NCBI RefSeq assembly: GCF_014901205.1
Contig: NZ_JACNMU010000004.1
Span: 355,841 to 419,840, forward strand
DNA from: Meridianimarinicoccus sp. MJW13
GTDB lineage: Bacteria; Pseudomonadota; Alphaproteobacteria; Rhodobacterales; Rhodobacteraceae
DNA length: 64,000 bases
Direction of reading: 5' to 3'
In this document: positions 62,352-64,000 of the stretch, one piece after another
How the letters are laid out: every line of letters begins with the position of its first letter
Position numbering within the stretch: position 1 is the stretch's first letter
The notes under the pieces: generated by a model
What the model was told of the DNA's origin: nothing
Databases searched by the model: none
The model's input: only the letters and a program-made list of their open reading frames with translations
Position numbers and translations under genes: made by a program

Positions 62352-62968
62352 CAAGTTGTTACCCCACCCGTTGCCTGCTTGATCGCAGGCCTTCGAGGTC
62401 CCGCAGGGACGTGGTTCCGATGATGCCGTGGTCTGGACTGTCGCTGACATCAATCAAGCACGCCTATGAGATGGGCAGATCGGAATTGCATCGAACCCGC
62501 ATCATGTTGGCAGTCTCCGCGCTGACCACGGACCGAAGCATGTACCCGAAGGATCTCAGGCGAAGGCCGTGCAGAAAGGCAGAGCGGGAACGAATGATGT
62601 CAAAAACACCGCTCTGGCGGATAGCTTTGCCTGCGCAAAGCGGCTTGACACAAACCGCCCCGTTACCGAAGTCTGGACCCTAGGGTTCCCCCACAAGTTC
62701 TTGAAGCAGCGCAATGAACTTCCGCTTACCGCCAATGGTGCGCAAGTCATGACCTGCGCACCTTCATGCCACATCAAAAAAATCAATAGGGTAGCGCGGT
62801 GCACAAGGACGGTGCGGATCATATAAGGCGTGCAAAAAACCAAGACATCTGCACGCTTGTCTCCCTTTGCATCTTCAGCGATGTCCGCCTGTGGTGCTTG
62901 AGTCTGTCCATTTCGTGGTGAACACTGGCCTACATGGCCCGTAAATTTTGCAGGAAGGAAGAGAAAAT
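62352..62968. other. Non-coding stretch after the IS110 fragment
   Basis: The first 340 bp probably include the right flank of the IS110 element. Small frames exist but none resembles a gene. The most striking content is the palindrome at 62737-62762. The last 100 bp should hold the promoter of the membrane protein gene at 62969. Confidence 0.45.
62737..62762. promoter_or_regulatory. Near-perfect 26-bp palindrome
   Basis: GGTGCGCA at each end (second copy inverted, TGCGCACC) flanks a central GTCATGAC that is itself a palindrome; only the bases at 62745 and 62754 break full symmetry. Such dyads are typical of dimeric repressor operators or resolution and recombination sites. No regulator gene is next to it. 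Confidence 0.5.
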
Positions 62969-63847
62969 ATGATAGAGGAGATTCCTCAAAGTGTAATTGA
63001 CGCTATTCGCAAAGATATTCAGAAGGAGATGTCCAAAAGGATGGCTGGATGGGCCGTCGCGGGCGGCGCCGGGTTGGTCGTCCTCGCTGGGCTCGGTGCC
63101 TGGGGGCTTCTGAAACCGACGATTGCCTTTGAACTTGGCGTGGTTCCGAAGGCAGAAATCAATGGTTTTGTCGATCAGAAAATATCTAATTTTGTTACGT
63201 ATGACGATCTAGATGCGGCAACAAGCGTATTCCGCACTGAAGAGCAGGTTAGGAACCTCATAGAGGCGAACAACGCACAAACCGGTATTGTCACGGAAAC
63301 GCGCGTTCGGGCGCTAGTTTCTGAGGCATTGGCACCTTACCAACCCTTCAAAGATATGAAAGGTGCCGTTATCGCCTTTGACCGCTCCGAAGATCGTGGG
63401 GGCGGAATGGTTGGAGGGGCTTGTCCCATAGGCTGGACATTATTCCGAGAGGCCGGGGGGCGAGTGATTATAGGTGCGGGGGCACACGAGAATACTGATG
63501 AGACTGGTCAGCAGATAAGCGACTATCGTGCGTTCTCGGACGATGAGGACGATGCGACTGGCGGCGCGGAAACCGTGACGTTAATTGAGAAACACATTCC
63601 GCCGCATACTCACGATGTACAAGACGAAGGTCACCGTCACAACGTTGAAAGGGACGAAATTTACGGCGGAGCCGGGGGTAGATTGACGCAAGAGATTCGA
63701 GGGAACCGAGTCGACTCTCCGTATGCGAGCGCGGTGAATAAGGCTAGGATTAGTGAGGATTCGTTTGGTGGATTGAATGGCAAGACGCAGCCCCACGATA
63801 ATATGCCTCCCTATATTGCGATCTATTTCTGCAAAAAAGAGAGCTGA
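62969..63847 (+). CDS. Membrane-anchored protein with phage tail-fibre/collar-like C-terminus
   Basis: ATG 62969 has AGGAAG upstream. The 292-residue protein has one membrane helix at residues about 25-48 (AGWAVAGGAGLVVLAGLGAW), a helical stalk to about 125, and a C-terminal domain with the features of phage tail-fibre tips: CPIGWTLFREAGGRVIIGAG near 150, TVTLIEKHIPPHTHDV with the HTH...HRH metal-type cluster at 213-224, and PHDNMPPYIAIYFCKKES at the end. Base composition is noticeably more AT-rich than the chromosome, and codons such as ATA and AGG are used, so it is foreign. A role in the island is unknown. Confidence 0.6.
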   Translation: MIEEIPQSVIDAIRKDIQKEMSKRMAGWAVAGGAGLVVLAGLGAWGLLKPTIAFELGVVPKAEINGFVDQKISNFVTYDDLDAATSVFRTEEQVRNLIEANNAQTGIVTETRVRALVSEALAPYQPFKDMKGAVIAFDRSEDRGGGMVGGACPIGWTLFREAGGRVIIGAGAHENTDETGQQISDYRAFSDDEDDATGGAETVTLIEKHIPPHTHDVQDEGHRHNVERDEIYGGAGGRLTQEIRGNRVDSPYASAVNKARISEDSFGGLNGKTQPHDNMPPYIAIYFCKKES

Positions 63848-63874
63848 TCCGGATCACACGCTCAGAAGAAGTGC

Positions 63875-64000
63875 CCTTAGCAGGTTGCTGAAATAGTCTC
63901 TTCTGGACAACGATTTGAGAACATGATTCCTCGTCCGCAGCAGAACTGTGGGGGTCAAGATGCGCGGGACGGATGAAACGAGTGGGTCGCTGTTCAGCTA
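63875..64000 (+). mobile_element. Left end of an IS5/IS1182-type insertion sequence
   Basis: Sequence from about 63875 (AGCAGGTTGCTGAAATAGTC) resembles the terminal repeat AGCAGGTTGCTGAAAAA seen at the ends of many IS1182-like elements, and a transposase start follows 80 bp later. The element continues past the window, so its length and target duplication cannot be judged. Confidence 0.6.
63960..64000 (+). CDS. Transposase, IS5/IS1182 type, N-terminal fragment
   Basis: The 13 visible residues MRGTDETSGSLFS are the conserved start of IS1182-type transposases (MRG.D..SGSLFSYVDLE). GTGGGGGTCAAG precedes the ATG. The rest is beyond the window edge. Confidence 0.7.
   Translation, partial: MRGTDETSGSLFS

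Noticed and set aside
62569..62826. 85-residue frame spanning the palindrome
   Set aside because: The peptide has no known features, the palindrome would be inside it, and there is no good start signal.

Overview
The window looks like a chromosomal segment of a marine alphaproteobacterium of the Rhodobacterales (Roseobacter group). Supporting signs are high GC with strongly GC-ending codons, a PutR/PutA pair without a ribbon-helix-helix domain, short-form HisG with HisZ, a class II (B12-dependent) ribonucleotide reductase, saccharopine-type lysine catabolism, a fused dimethylglycine/sarcosine dehydrogenase-like enzyme, and taurine genes beside a cytoplasmic-type molybdoenzyme (SoeABC-like). 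All identifications are by reading motifs; no database search was run.

Layout. 1-7.5 kb: the tail of an enoyl-CoA hydratase, a divergent RpiR regulator, then a plus-strand cluster of N-formylglutamate amidohydrolase, glutamine-synthetase-like ligase, aldehyde dehydrogenase, iron alcohol dehydrogenase and a MauG-type dihaem peroxidase, which reads as an amine or alcohol oxidation unit. 7.5-16 kb: an exported CRTAC1-like propeller protein, putR/putA, an anchored arylsulfotransferase-like protein and glycerate 2-kinase. 16-25.4 kb: a minus-strand sulfonate block of SoeABC-like sulfite dehydrogenase with an embedded acetyltransferase gene, a DUF4202 gene, tauR and tpa, with an ABC-ATPase remnant beside tpa. 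25.4-35 kb: a short-chain dehydrogenase, a 2144-residue RTX/LamG secreted protein, panB, panC and a small membrane protein.

35-45 kb: a dimethylglycine dehydrogenase-like enzyme, an AhpD-like protein, then a compact minus-strand operon of xdhC, ABC ATPase, two permeases, a voltage-gated potassium channel and a BMP-family binding protein, probably purine-nucleoside uptake. 45-59.4 kb: dnaE, three small exported proteins, two saccharopine dehydrogenases, a 418-bp tandem duplication spanning slyX and the 5' end of the lysine-forming saccharopine dehydrogenase, hisS-hisZ-hisG, a DUF1489 gene and nrdJ.

60-64 kb: tRNA-Ser(UGA) followed by a tyrosine integrase marks the edge of an integrated island. 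The island part holds a DUF3883-type gene fused to the back half of an IS110 transposase, a near-perfect 26-bp palindrome, an AT-richer gene for a membrane-anchored protein with a phage tail-fibre-like C-terminus, and the left end of an IS5-type element that runs off the window.
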